A program made the position numbers and the translations under genes. The notes beneath the pieces are model-generated. The model searched no databases. It had not been told where the DNA came from and worked only from the letters and a program-made list of their open reading frames with translations. From Auanema rhodensis (Eukaryota > Nematoda > Chromadorea > Rhabditida > Rhabditidae), in assembly GCA_964057225.1 (NCBI GenBank), contig OZ059897.1, positions 11,160,001-11,224,000 on the forward strand: a stretch of 64,000 nucleotides of DNA, in the 5' to 3' direction. Positions 52,327 to 63,944 of the stretch are shown here, piece after piece (within the stretch, counting starts at the first letter, position 1; every line of letters starts with the position of its first letter).

Positions 52327-52877
52327 TTGTTTCAAAGCGGAAGCTTGTCGAGCCCTTTTGAACTTACTCACAAAAGCTTAACAATTCGCAGTCATGATGT
52401 CTCTGAAATTTATAAAATCCATTACAAATATCAAAATATGAACAAATTGAAGATTAAAAAGTATATTGAATATTTTCAAAGGATTCTCAGTGTTGGAAAC
52501 GCCAGAAATCTCTTCCGATTAAAAACATAAAATCTTCCTCCACATTACCAAAAATACATAGACATCTTTCACACGATTAAAATATCATTAAAAAAATCAT
52601 TAACAATGAGATCCCTGCATCAAAATTGCCTATTCTTAGCAATAAAGTTCATCAGCAGTGCATATACCAATGTAATAACTGTTTATAATAATTTTCAATC
52701 TCAAAAACATTTTAAATTCATACTCTAATATATCGGCAATATCTGGTCAAAGTATAATGTAAAAGACGCTTTATATTTATAATTAAATTCATATTACTTA
52801 GGCATCTTTAGTGTTATGTGATCATTATAACACAGATATTTTTCGTGACAAATACAGTGTAAAAAATGAAACCTGTT

Positions 52878-53929
52878 TTATTTCAATTTTTCTATCAGAC
52901 TATTAAAATCGTTGTTAATTTCTACGAAATATTTCACAAAGTTTCGACTTGGTTTACAGATAATAGAATGCTTCTTGAACAGCTCTTTTTGTTTGGAGAT
53001 CGCTGCATTAGCTTCGTTGAAATCATGGGGTAGACTCCACAATTTAATGCACTTCTTTGCTACTTGAATCCGTAGCTCTTTGCTCGTCTTCCAGCTTCTG
53101 TACCCGTTCAAATATTTGTGTGCCATTTCAGGATCGACACAACTCTTTATCTAAATTACAAAGATCATAATATAAAATGCTAACAATCATACTTGAAAAT
53201 CAGCAATGCTCAGTTTCCCATGACCATCAATTCCATAATTCTTCGAGTGGAGATCCTTAAGAAACAGCACTCGCCGCAGCAAGTCCCTTTGAGCGTATAC
53301 TTTGCTACTCACATGAATTCCTTCAGTTTCTGCTCGCCGAAAACTAGAAACTAGAACGTAATTGAATTATAAGAAACCAAAACTTTTTCGCAAGATTTAC
53401 CTTCATCGGTTCCGATGTAAAGTGCTAAACTAGAATAGTGTTTGTGTGGAATAAAATGAACCTTAGGTCCGACTCCGATCAACTCAAACAACTTATAAAC
53501 AAATATTTTACGAATATCTGCTTGTTGCCAATTTGCTAAACCTATATGTTCTTTAACGTAGTACTTTCCAATCAGAATTTCATTCCGCAATACTTGAAAA
53601 ATGAGCCCGCCCTATAGACAATATTGTACAATTATATTTTATATCAAATTTTACCAAAAACTTACCAGGATTCCACCTTCCTCTGATCCATTCCTTTCAC
53701 ATCTGATTTCGAGGGCTGGGCATTCAGCGTTATCAGCAAAGAAGTTTGAGAAATAAAACTCTGCGGCTATTTCAATGTATTCGAAATTTTTTTCCATGTA
53801 GCGAGAGAAATTTGCATTGAATTGGCAATAAATTTCATCAAATTGATGGTAGGTGACCAGGAATTTAGCTTTCATCAGTGGCATTAGGTGGTTCAAGGCT
53901 TGATCAACTGCTTGTTCAATTTGGGTCAT
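52878..53929 (-). CDS. Copy 20 of the array gene, open from internal Met
   Basis: Exons are inferred at 53,666-53,929, 53,401-53,611, 53,193-53,350 and 52,878-53,150, for 301 residues. Exons 2-4 are almost the same as in copy 19. TGA at codon 16 and TAA at codon 6 of the upstream frame mean only the internal Met can be used. From about 52,894 it forms part of the block duplicated at 57,701-60,897. Confidence 0.6.
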
Positions 53930-54480
53930 TTGTTTCAATGCGGAAGCTTGTCAAGCCCTTTTGAACTTACTCACAAAAGCTTAACAATTCGCAGTCATGA
54001 TGTCTCTGAAATTTATAAAATCCATTACAAATATCAAAATATGAACAAATTGAAGATTAAAAAGTATATTGAATATTTTTAAAGGATTCTCAGTGTTGGA
54101 AACGCCAGAAATCTCTTCCGATTAAAAACATAAAATCTTCCTCCACATTTCCAAAAATACATAGACATCTTTCACACGATTAAAATATCATTAACAAAAT
54201 CATTAACAATGAGATCCCTGCATCAAAATTGCCTATTCTTAGCAATAAAGTTCATCAGCAGTGCATATACCAAGGTAATAACTGGTTATAATAATTTTCA
54301 ATCTCAAAAACATTTTAAATTCATACTCTAATATATCGGCAATATCTGGTCAAAGTATAATGTAAAAGACGCTTTATATTTATAATTAAATTCATATTAC
54401 TTAGGCATCTTTAGTGTTATGTGATCATTATAACACAGATATTTTTCGTGACAAATACAGTGTAAAAAATGAAACCTGTT

Positions 54481-55532
54481 TTATTTCAAACTTTCTATCA
54501 GACTATTAAAATCGTTGTTAATTTCTACGAAATATTTCACAAAGTTTCGACTTGGTTTACAGATAATAGAATGCTTCTTGAACAGCTTTTTTTGTTTGGA
54601 GATCGCTGCATTAGCTTCGTTGAAATCGTGGGGTAGACTCCACAATTTAATGCACTTCTTTGCTACTTGAATCCGTAGCTCTTTGCTCGTCTTCCAGCTT
54701 CTGTACCCGTTCAAATATTTGTGTGCCATTTCAGGATCGACACAACTCTTTATCTAAATTACAAAGATCATAATATAAAATGCTAACAATCATACTTGAA
54801 AATCAGCAATGCTCAGTTTCCCATGACCATCAATTCCATAATTCTTAGAGTGGAGATCTTTAAGAAACAGCACTCGCCGCAGCAAGTCCCTTTGAGCGTA
54901 TACTTTGCTACTCACATGATATCCTTCAGTTTTTGCTCGCCGAAAACTAGGAACTAGAACGTAATTGAATTATAAGAAACCAAAACTTTTTTGCAAGATT
55001 TACCTTCATCGCTTCCGATGTAAAGTGCTAAACTAGAATAGTGTTTGTGTGGAATAAAATGAACTTTAGGTCCGACTCCGATCAACTCAAACAACTTATA
55101 AACAAATATTTTACGAATATCTGCTTGTTGCCAATTTGCTAAACCTATATGTTCTTTAACGTAGTACTTTCCAATCAGAATTTCATTCCGCAATACTTGA
55201 CAAATGAGCCCGCACTAAAAACAATATTGTACAAATATATTTTATATCAAATTTTATCGAAAACTTACCAGGATTCCACCTTCCTCTGATCCATTCCTTT
55301 CACATCTGATTTCGAGGGCTGGGCATTCAGCGTTATCAGCAAAGAAGTTTGAGAAATAAAACTCTGCGGCTATTTCAATGTATTCGAAATTTTTTTCCAT
55401 GTAGCGAGAGAAATTTGCATTGAATTGGCAATAAATTTCATCAAATTGATGGTAGGTGACCAGGAATTTAGCTTTCATCAGTGGCATTAGGTGGTTCAAG
55501 GCTTGATCAACTGCTTGTTCAATTTGGGTCAT
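54481..55532 (-). CDS. Copy 21 of the array gene, open from internal Met
   Basis: Exons are inferred at 55,269-55,532, 55,004-55,214, 54,796-54,953 and 54,481-54,753, for 301 residues. Thr is replaced by Ser at the end of exon 2 (GCTTCCGAT), as in copy 24. It uses the TTTTTAG|TGC acceptor. Codon 16 of the upstream frame is TGA. Confidence 0.6.
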
Positions 55533-56013
55533 TTGTTTCAATGCGGAAGCTTGTCAAGCCCTTTTGAACTTACTCACAAAAGCTTAACAATTCGCAGTCA
55601 TGATGTCTCTGAAATTTATAAAATCCATTACAAATATCAAAATATGAACAAATTGAAGATTAAAAAGTATATTGAATATTTTTAAAGGATTCTCAGTGTT
55701 GGAAACGCCAGAAATCTCTTCCGATTAAAAACATAAAATCTTCCTCCACATTTCCAAAAATACATAGACATCTTTCACACGATTAAAATATCATTAACAA
55801 AATCATTAACAATGAGATCCCTGCATCAAAATTGCCTATTCTTAGCAATAAAGTTCATCAGCAGTGCATATACCAAGGTAATAACTGGTTATAATAATTT
55901 TCAATCTCAAAAACATTTTAATTTCATACTCTACTATGTTTACATTATCAGGTCAAAGTGTAATGTAAAAGACGCTTTGTATTTATATTCAAATTCATAT
56001 TACTTAGACATCT

Positions 56014-57134
56014 TTAGTGTTTGTAATCATTATAACACACATATTTTTCGTAACAAATACAGTGTAAAAAATGAAACCTGTTATATTTCAATTTTTCTAT
56101 CAGACTATTAAAATCGTTGTTAATTTCTACGAAATATTTCACAAAGTTTCGACTTGGTTTACAGATAATAGAATGCTTCTTGAACAGCTCTTTTTGTTTG
56201 GAGATCGCTGCATTAGCTTCGTTGAAATCATGGGGTAGACTCCACAATTTAATGCACTTCTTTGCTACTTGAATCCGTAGCTCTTTGCTCGTCTTCCAGC
56301 TTCTGTACCCGTTCAAATATTTGTGTGCCATTTCAGGATCGACACAACTCTTTATCTAAATTACAAAGATCATAATATAAAATGCTAACAATCATACTTG
56401 AAAATCAGCAATGCTCAGTTTCCCATGACCATCAATTCCATAATTCTTCGAGTGGAGATCCTTAAGAAACAGCACTCGCCGCAGCAAGTCCCTTTGAGCG
56501 TATACTTTGCTAATCACATGAATTCCTTCAGTTTCTGCTCGCCGAAAACTAGGAACTAGAACGTAATTGAATTATAAGAAACCAAAACTTTTTCGCAAGA
56601 TTTACCTTCATCGGTTCCGATGTAAAGTGCTAAACTAGAATAGTGTTTGTGTGGAATAAAATGAACCTTAGGTCCGACTCCGATCAACTCAAACAACTTA
56701 TAAACAAATATTTTACGAATATCTGCTTGTTGCCAATTTGCTAAACCTATATGTTCTTTAACGTAGTACTTTCCAATCAGAATTTCATTCCGCAATACTT
56801 GACAAATGAGCCCGCACTAAAAACAATATTGTACAATTATATTTTATATCAAATTTTATCGAAAACTTACCAGGATTCCACCTTCCTCTGATCCATTCCT
56901 TTCACATCTGTTGTCGAGGGCTGGGCATTCAGCGTTATCAGCAAAGAAATTTGAGAAATAATACTCTGCGGCTATTTCAATGTATTCGAAATTTTTTTCC
57001 ATGTAGCGAGAGAAATTTGCATTGAACTGGCAATAAATTTCATCAAATTGATGATAGGTGACCAGGAATTTAGCTTTGATCAGTGGCATTAGGTGGTTCA
57101 AGGCTTGATCAACTGCTTGTTCAATTTGGGTCAT
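56014..57134 (-). CDS. Copy 22 of the array gene, open, extended C terminus
   Basis: Exons are inferred at 56,871-57,134, 56,606-56,816, 56,398-56,555 and 56,014-56,355, for 324 residues from the internal Met. The usual stop reads TAT. The exon 1 and 2 part matches copy 16 at offset 9,616. Codon 16 is intact, but codon 6 of the upstream frame is TAA. Confidence 0.55.
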
Positions 57135-57684
57135 TTGTTTCAATGCGGAAGCTTGTCGAGCCCTTTTGAACTTACTCACAAAAGCTTAACAATTCGCAGT
57201 CATGATGTCTCTGAAATTTATAAAATCCTTTACAAATATCAAAATATGAACAAATTGAAGATTAAAAAGTATATTGAATATTTTTAAAGGATTCTCAGTG
57301 TTGGAAACGCCAGAAATCTCTTCCGATTAAAAACATAAAATCTTCCTCCACATTTCCAAAAATACATAGACATCTTTCACACGATTAAAATATCATTAAA
57401 AAAATCATTAACAATGAGATCCCTGCATCAAAATTGCCTATTCTTAGCAATAAAGTTCATCAGCAGTGCATATACCAATGTAATAACTATTTATAATAAT
57501 TTTCAATCTCAAAAACATTTTAAATTCATACTCTTATATATCGGCAATATCTGGTCAAAGTATAATGTAAAAGACGCTTTATATTTATAATTAAATTCAT
57601 ATTACTTAGGCATCTTTAGTGTTATGTGATCATTATAACACAGATATTTTTCGTGACAAATACAGTGTAAAAAATGAACCTGTT

Positions 57685-58736
57685 TTATTTCAAACTTTCT
57701 ATCAGACTATTAAAATCGTTGTTAATTTCTACGAAATATTTCACAAAGTTTCGACTTGGTTTACAGATAATAGAATGCTTCTTGAACAGCTCTTTTTGTT
57801 TGGAGATCGCTGCATTAGCTTCGTTGAAATCATGGGGTAGACTCCACAATTTAATGCACTTCTTTGCTACTTGAATCCGTAGCTCTTTGCTCGTCTTCCA
57901 GCTTCTGTACCCGTTCAAATATTTGTGTGCCATTTCAGGATCGACACAACTCTTTATCTAAATTACAAAGATCATAATATAAAATGCTAACAATCATACT
58001 TGAAAATCAGCAATGCTCAGTTTCCCATGACCATCAATTCCATAATTCTTCGAGTGGAGATCCTTAAGAAACAGCACTCGCCGCAGCAAGTCCCTTTGAG
58101 CGTATACTTTGCTACTCACATGAATTCCTTCAGTTTCTGCTCGCCGAAAACTAGAAACTAGAACGTAATTGAATTATAAGAAACCAAAACTTTTTCGCAA
58201 GATTTACCTTCATCGGTTCCGATGTAAAGTGCTAAACTAGAATAGTGTTTGTGTGGAATAAAATGAACCTTAGGTCCGACTCCGATCAACTCAAACAACT
58301 TATAAACAAATATTTTACGAATATCTGCTTGTTGCCAATTTGCTAAACCTATATGTTCTTTAACGTAGTACTTTCCAATCAGAATTTCATTCCGCAATAC
58401 TTGAAAAATGAGCCCGCCCTATAGACAATATTGTACAATTATATTTTATATCAAATTTTACCAAAAACTTACCAGGATTCCACCTTCCTCTGATCCATTC
58501 CTTTCACATCTGATTTCGAGGGCTGGGCATTCAGCGTTATCAGCAAAGAAGTTTGAGAAATAAAACTCTGCGGCTATTTCAATGTATTCGAAATTTTTTT
58601 CCATGTAGCGAGAGAAATTTGCATTGAATTGGCAATAAATTTCATCAAATTGATGGTAGGTGACCAGGAATTTAGCTTTCATCAGTGGCATTAGGTGGTT
58701 CAAGGCTTGATCAACTGCTTGTTCAATTTGGGTCAT
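57685..58736 (-). CDS. Copy 23 of the array gene, open from internal Met
   Basis: Exons are inferred at 58,473-58,736, 58,208-58,418, 58,000-58,157 and 57,685-57,957, for 301 residues. From about 57,701 this is the 4,807-bp-offset counterpart of copy 20, differing at the C terminus (Glu-Ser-Leu-Lys). Codon 16 of the upstream frame is TGA. Confidence 0.6.
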
Positions 58737-59287
58737 TTGTTTCAATGCGGAAGCTTGTCAAGCCCTTTTGAACTTACTCACAAAAGCTTAACAATTCGCA
58801 GTCATGATGTCTCTGAAATTTATAAAATCCATTACAAATATCAAAATATGAACAAATTGAAGATTAAAAAGTATATTGAATATTTTTAAAGGATTCTCAG
58901 TGTTGGAAACGCCAGAAATCTCTTCCGATTAAAAACATAAAATCTTCCTCCACATTTCCAAAAATACATAGACATCTTTCACACGATTAAAATATCATTA
59001 ACAAAATCATTAACAATGAGATCCCTGCATCAAAATTGCCTATTCTTAGCAATAAAGTTCATCAGCAGTGCATATACCAAGGTAATAACTGGTTATAATA
59101 ATTTTCAATCTCAAAAACATTTTAAATTCATACTCTAATATATCGGCAATATCTGGTCAAAGTATAATGTAAAAGACGCTTTATATTTATAATTAAATTC
59201 ATATTACTTAGGCATCTTTAGTGTTATGTGATCATTATAACACAGATATTTTTCGTGACAAATACAGTGTAAAAAATGAAACCTGTT

Positions 59288-60339
59288 TTATTTCAAACTT
59301 TCTATCAGACTATTAAAATCGTTGTTAATTTCTACGAAATATTTCACAAAGTTTCGACTTGGTTTACAGATAATAGAATGCTTCTTGAACAGCTCTTTTT
59401 GTTTGGAGATCGCTGCATTAGCTTCGTTGAAATCGTGGGGTAGACTCCACAATTTAATGCACTTCTTTGCTACTTGAATCCGTAGCTCTTTGCTCGTCTT
59501 CCAGCTTCTGTACCCGTTCAAATATTTGTGTGCCATTTCAGGATCGACACAACTCTTTATCTAAATTACAAAGATCATAATATAAAATGCTAACAATCAT
59601 ACTTGAAAATCAGCAATGCTCAGTTTCCCATGACCATCAATTCCATAATTCTTAGAGTGGAGATCTTTAAGAAACAGCACTCGCCGCAGCAAGTCCCTTT
59701 GAGCGTATACTTTGCTACTCACATGATATCCTTCAGTTTTTGCTCGCCGAAAACTAGGAACTAGAACGTAATTGAATTATAAGAAACCAAAACTTTTTTG
59801 CAAGATTTACCTTCATCGCTTCCGATGTAAAGTGCTAAACTAGAATAGTGTTTGTGTGGAATAAAATGAACTTTAGGTCCGACTCCGATCAACTCAAACA
59901 ACTTATAAACAAATATTTTACGAATATCTGCTTGTTGCCAATTTGCTAAACCTATATGTTCTTTAACGTAGTACTTTCCAATCAGAATTTCATTCCGCAA
60001 TACTTGACAAATGAGCCCGCACTAAAAACAATATTGTACAAATATATTTTATATCAAATTTTATCGAAAACTTACCAGGATTCCACCTTCCTCTGATCCA
60101 TTCCTTTCACATCTGATTTCGAGGGCTGGGCATTCAGCGTTATCAGCAAAGAAGTTTGAGAAATAAAACTCTGCGGCTATTTCAATGTATTCGAAATTTT
60201 TTTCCATGTAGCGAGAGAAATTTGCATTGAATTGGCAATAAATTTCATCAAATTGATGGTAGGTGACCAGGAATTTAGCTTTCATCAGTGGCATTAGGTG
60301 GTTCAAGGCTTGATCAACTGCTTGTTCAATTTGGGTCAT
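59288..60339 (-). CDS. Copy 24 of the array gene, open from internal Met
   Basis: Exons are inferred at 60,076-60,339, 59,811-60,021, 59,603-59,760 and 59,288-59,560, for 301 residues. It is the counterpart of copy 21, including Thr-to-Ser in exon 2, but keeps Glu where copy 21 has Lys in the Lys-Gln-Lys-Glu-Leu segment of exon 4. Confidence 0.6.
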
Positions 60340-61556
60340 TTGTTTCAATGCGGAAGCTTGTCAAGCCCTTTTGAACTTACTCACAAAAGCTTAACAATTC
60401 GCAGTCATGATGTCTCTGAAATTTATAAAATCCATTACAAATATCAAAATATGAACAAATTGAAGATTAAAAAGTATATTGAATATTTTTAAAGGATTCT
60501 CAGTGTTGGAAACGCCAGAAATCTCTTCCGATTAAAAACATAAAATCTTCCTCCACATTTCCAAAAATACATAGACATCTTTCACACGATTAAAATATCA
60601 TTAACAAAATCATTAACAATGAGATCCCTGCATCAAAATTGCCTATTCTTAGCAATAAAGTTCATCAGCAGTGCATATACCAAGGTAATAACTGGTTATA
60701 ATAATTTTCAATCTCAAAAACATTTTAATTTCATACTCTACTATGTTTACATTATCAGGTCAAAGTGTAATGTAAAAGACGCTTTGTATTTATATTCAAA
60801 TTCATATTACTTAGACATCTTTAGTGTTTGTAATCATTATAACACACATATTTTTCGTAACAAATACAGTGTAAAAAATGAAACCTGTTATATTTCAAAC
60901 TTTCTATCAGACTATTAAGATCGTTTTTAATTTCTACAGAATATCTCTCAAAGTTTCGACTTGGTTTACAGATGATAGAATGCTTCTTGAACAGCTCTTT
61001 TTGTTTGGAGATCGCTGCATTAGCTTCGTTGAAATCATGGGGTAGATTCCACAATTTAATGCACTTCTTTGCTACTTGAATCCGTAGCTCTTTGCTCCTC
61101 TTCCAGCTTTTGTACCTGTTCAAATATTTGTGTGCCATTTCAGGATCGACACAACTCTTTATCTAAATTACAAAGATCATAATATAAAATGCTTACAATC
61201 ATACTTGAAGATCAGCAATGCTCAGTTTCCCATGACCATCAATTCCATAATTCTTCGAGTGGAGATCCTTAGGAAACAGCACTCGCCGCAGCAAGTCCCT
61301 TTGAGCGTATACTTTGCTACTCACATGAATTCCTTCAGTTTCTGCTCGCCGAAAACTAGGAACTAGAACGTAAATGAATTATATGAAACCAAAACTTTTT
61401 CGCAAGATTTACCTTCATCGGTTCCGATGTAAAGTGCTAAACTAGAATAGTGTTTGTGTGGAATAAAATGAACCTTAGGTCCGACTCCGATCAACTCAAA
61501 CAACTTATAAACAAATATTTTACGAATATCTGCTTGTTGTCAATTTGCTAAACCTA

Positions 61557-61558
61557 TA
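61557..61558. repeat. TA target-site duplication, left
   Basis: This TA precedes CAGTCC; the matching TA is at 62,970-62,971. The uninterrupted site in sibling units is CCTATATGTTC. Confidence 0.93.
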
Positions 61559-61587
61559 CAGTCCTGTGCGATGAAGGTTGCACACCC
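61559..61587 (+). repeat. Left terminal inverted repeat, 29 bp
   Basis: It begins CAGTCCTGTGCGATGAAGG and ends in CACACCC. It matches the reverse complement of 62,941-62,969 without mismatch, and the next base pair differs. Confidence 0.95.
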
Positions 61588-61800
61588 CGATGTTAGAGGC
61601 CCCAGAAAACCACCTCAAACTACAAAAAAAAATTCGAAAAAATTAATTTGGGTTTCAGGCTGAAGTATCAACATATCGATTAAAATTGAAGTTAAAATGA
61701 TGTAAACTGAATTTTTTAAAAATAATTTAAGTTTAATATTTAAAATATTCATATTTTTGCTTGTTTTGCATAATAAAAAACTAAAATTTATAAATTTAAG

Positions 61801-62820
61801 ATGGCTAGAGGCAAGAAAACTTCTCCTGAAGTAAGATCCATCATAATCAATATGAAGGAGAAGGGCTCAAGCGTTCGGAAAATAGGCGAAATGCTGTCGA
61901 TGCCTCCCAGTACCATTCAAAGAGTATGGAAAGATGCCCAGAAACCATACAAAGTGGATATGAGAGGACGAGAAAGAAAAACCACGACCAATCCAGACAA
62001 TCTGTTGGTTAGGCTGGTCCAGAAGCATCCAGACATCACATCCATGCAGTTGAGCCAACATCTTCAACGTATGTTTAACATTATGCTTCATCCCTCCAAC
62101 GTAAGAAGAAGGCTGTTAGCCAGAAACTTACGGGCCCGTGTTCCTGTGCGAAAGCCGTTGATTTCGGTCAACAACAGGCTCAAGCGTGTTCAGTTTGCAC
62201 AAGAGCATCTGAACTGGACCACTGAAGATTGGTCTTCCGTCATTTTCACTGATGGAAGCAAATTTTGCTTATTTGGAAATGACGGACCTGGATTCGTCAG
62301 AAGGCCACCCAATCAGCGGTACAACCCCAAATACATGCGACCTACGGTCAAGCATGGTGGCGGAAACGTCATGGTTTGGGGTTGTTTCTGTTACTCCGAA
62401 ATTGGGCCACTATTCCGCGTAGAAGGCAGAATGTGTGCAGAAGACTACCAGCACATTCTTCAAGAAGCCTTCATGCCTTTCGCCATCAACAAGTTCGGAA
62501 CGAGGAATCGATTTATCCTGCAGCAAGATAACGATCCCAAGCACACGGCTCGATCGACAACGAAGTTCATGGAAGAGAACCGGCTGAACGTTCTAAATTG
62601 GCCCAGCCAGTCTCCGGATCTCAACCCCATCGAGCATCTTTGGAGAGAATTTGGACGAAGATCTTCAAAATACCCATGTTCTGATAAGTATGAGAAGTTC
62701 AGAGTCCTCCGTACACTCTGGAGGGAGATATCACCGGATCTGCTGAAGAAACTCGTGGAATCGATGCCCAGAAGACTTCAAGCAGTGATTGATAATTTTG
62801 GATATCCAACTAAATATTAA
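61801..62820 (+). CDS. Tc1-family transposase, DD34E, 339 residues
   Basis: It cuts and pastes its own element by binding the terminal repeats in the nucleus. An N-terminal paired-type helix-turn-helix region (about residues 1-115) includes GSSVRKIGEMLSMPPSTIQR. The catalytic DDE domain (about 145-300) has Asp151 in IFTDGSKF, Asp243 in LQQDNDPKHT and Glu278 in SPDLNPIEHLW, with 34 residues between the last two. A basic and Gly-rich stretch, KHGGGNVMVWG (184-194), is typical of the family. The 339-residue length is the usual one for Tc1. The ATG is preceded by AAG and 213 bp of AT-rich leader. AATAAA at 62,819-62,824 overlaps the stop. Codon use is visibly less AT-biased than the surrounding array, fitting a separate origin. 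No frameshift or stop was found. Confidence 0.96.
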   Translation: MARGKKTSPEVRSIIINMKEKGSSVRKIGEMLSMPPSTIQRVWKDAQKPYKVDMRGRERKTTTNPDNLLVRLVQKHPDITSMQLSQHLQRMFNIMLHPSNVRRRLLARNLRARVPVRKPLISVNNRLKRVQFAQEHLNWTTEDWSSVIFTDGSKFCLFGNDGPGFVRRPPNQRYNPKYMRPTVKHGGGNVMVWGCFCYSEIGPLFRVEGRMCAEDYQHILQEAFMPFAINKFGTRNRFILQQDNDPKHTARSTTKFMEENRLNVLNWPSQSPDLNPIEHLWREFGRRSSKYPCSDKYEKFRVLRTLWREISPDLLKKLVESMPRRLQAVIDNFGYPTKY

Positions 62821-62940
62821 TAAACTTGTTTAATTAATTTTTAAAATTTTTTTATTGATTTTGTAGTGGTTTTTAACACCCAAAATATTTTTTTTCGAAT
62901 TTTCTGAAGTTTGATTCAAAAGATACGGGGGGATTCTAGT

Positions 62941-62969
62941 GGGTGTGCAACCTTCATCGCACAGGACTG
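62941..62969 (-). repeat. Right terminal inverted repeat, 29 bp
   Basis: This is the reverse complement of the left repeat, ending ...CACAGGACTG, followed directly by the TA at 62,970-62,971 and the rest of exon 2. Confidence 0.95.
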
Positions 62970-63362
62970 TATGTTCTTCAACGTAGTACTTTCCAATCAG
63001 AATTTCATTCCGCAATACTTGACAAATGAGCCCGCACTAAAAACAATATTGTACAATTATATTTTATATCAAATTTTATCGAAAACTTACCAGGATTCCA
63101 CCTTCCTCTGATCCATTCCTTTCACATCTGATGTCGAGGGCTGGGCATTCAGCGTTATCAGCAAAGAAATTTGAGAAATAATACTCTGCGGCTATTTCAA
63201 TGTATTCGAAATTTTTTTCCATGTAGCGAGAGAAATTTGCATTGAATTGGCAATAAATTTCATCAAATTGATGATAGGTGACCAGGAATTTAGCTTTTAT
63301 CAGTGGCATTAGGTGGTTCAAGGCTTGATCAACTGCTTGTTCAATTTGGGTCATTTGTTTCA

Positions 63363-63944
63363 ATGCGGAAGCTTGTCAAGCCCTTTTGAACTTACTCACA
63401 AAAGCTTAACAATTCGCAGTCATGATGTCTCTGAAATTTATAAAATCCATTACAAATATCAAAACATGAACAAATTGAAGATTAAAAAGTATATTGAATA
63501 TTTTCAAAGGATTCTCAGTGTTGGAAACGCCAGAAATCTCTTCCGATTAAAAACATAAAATCTTCCTCCACATTACCAAAAATACATAGACATCTTTCAC
63601 ACGATTAAAATATCATTAAAAAAATCATTAACAATGAGATCCCTGCATCAAAAATGCGGAAGCTTGTCAAGCCCTTTTGAACTTACTCACAAAAGCTTAA
63701 CAATTCGCAGTCATGATGTCTCTGAAATTTATAAAATCCATTACAAATATCAAAATATGAACAAATTGAAGATTAAAAAGTATATTGAATATTTTTAAAG
63801 GATTCTTAGTGTTGGAAACGCCAGAAATCTCTTCCGATTAAGAACATAAAATCTACCTCCACATTTCCAAAAATACATAGACATCTTTCACACGATTAAA
63901 ATATCATTAAAACAATCATTAACAATGAGATCCCTGCATCAAAA
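63363..63944. repeat. 291-bp direct partial duplication at the right edge
   Basis: From ATGCGGAAGCTTGTC at 63,363 the sequence runs through the 5' end of exon 1 and the leader to GCATCAAAA at 63,653. It then restarts with ATGCGGAAGCTTGTC at 63,654. The second copy continues past the first breakpoint into normal spacer. A few bases (AATGC or AAATTGC) at the joint are similar. Confidence 0.9.
63654..63721 (-). pseudogene. Fragment of exon 1 (5' end) of the array gene
   Basis: This holds the splice acceptor, the upstream ATG (63,714), TAA after five codons and TGA at codon 16. It is cut before the internal Met, so it cannot encode the protein. It arose from the 291-bp duplication. Confidence 0.88.

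Larger units (their letters stand above)
61559..62969 (+). mobile_element. Tc1-family DNA transposon, complete, 1,411 bp
   Basis: The element is bounded by TA target-site copies (61,557-61,558 and 62,970-62,971) and perfect 29-bp terminal inverted repeats. It carries one intact transposase on the plus strand. Comparison with empty exon 2 in other units (CCTATATGTTC) shows exactly one TA duplicated on insertion, as for the Tc1/mariner superfamily. Inside each end there is a second, imperfect inverted similarity (61,616-61,654 and 62,877-62,913, both with CGAAAAAA-type cores). All terminal and coding parts look undamaged, which suggests a young insertion that could still be mobile. Confidence 0.95.
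60821..63430 (-). pseudogene. Copy 25 of the array gene, interrupted by a Tc1-family element
   Basis: Exon 1 is at about 63,091-63,430. Exon 2 is split at 61,558/62,970 by the 1,411-bp element. Exons 3 and 4 follow at about 61,209-61,366 and 60,821-61,162. Apart from the insertion the exons are open; exon 4 has the TAT stop-loss and codon 16 of the upstream frame is TGA. The part left of the element resembles the copies near the satellite (ATTATATGAAACC, CTCCTCTTCCAGC), and the part right of it resembles copies 12 and 22, so the unit is mosaic. Confidence 0.88.

Noticed and set aside
61867-62091. 74-codon minus-strand frame
   Set aside because: It is wholly antisense to the transposase coding region and has no supporting feature.
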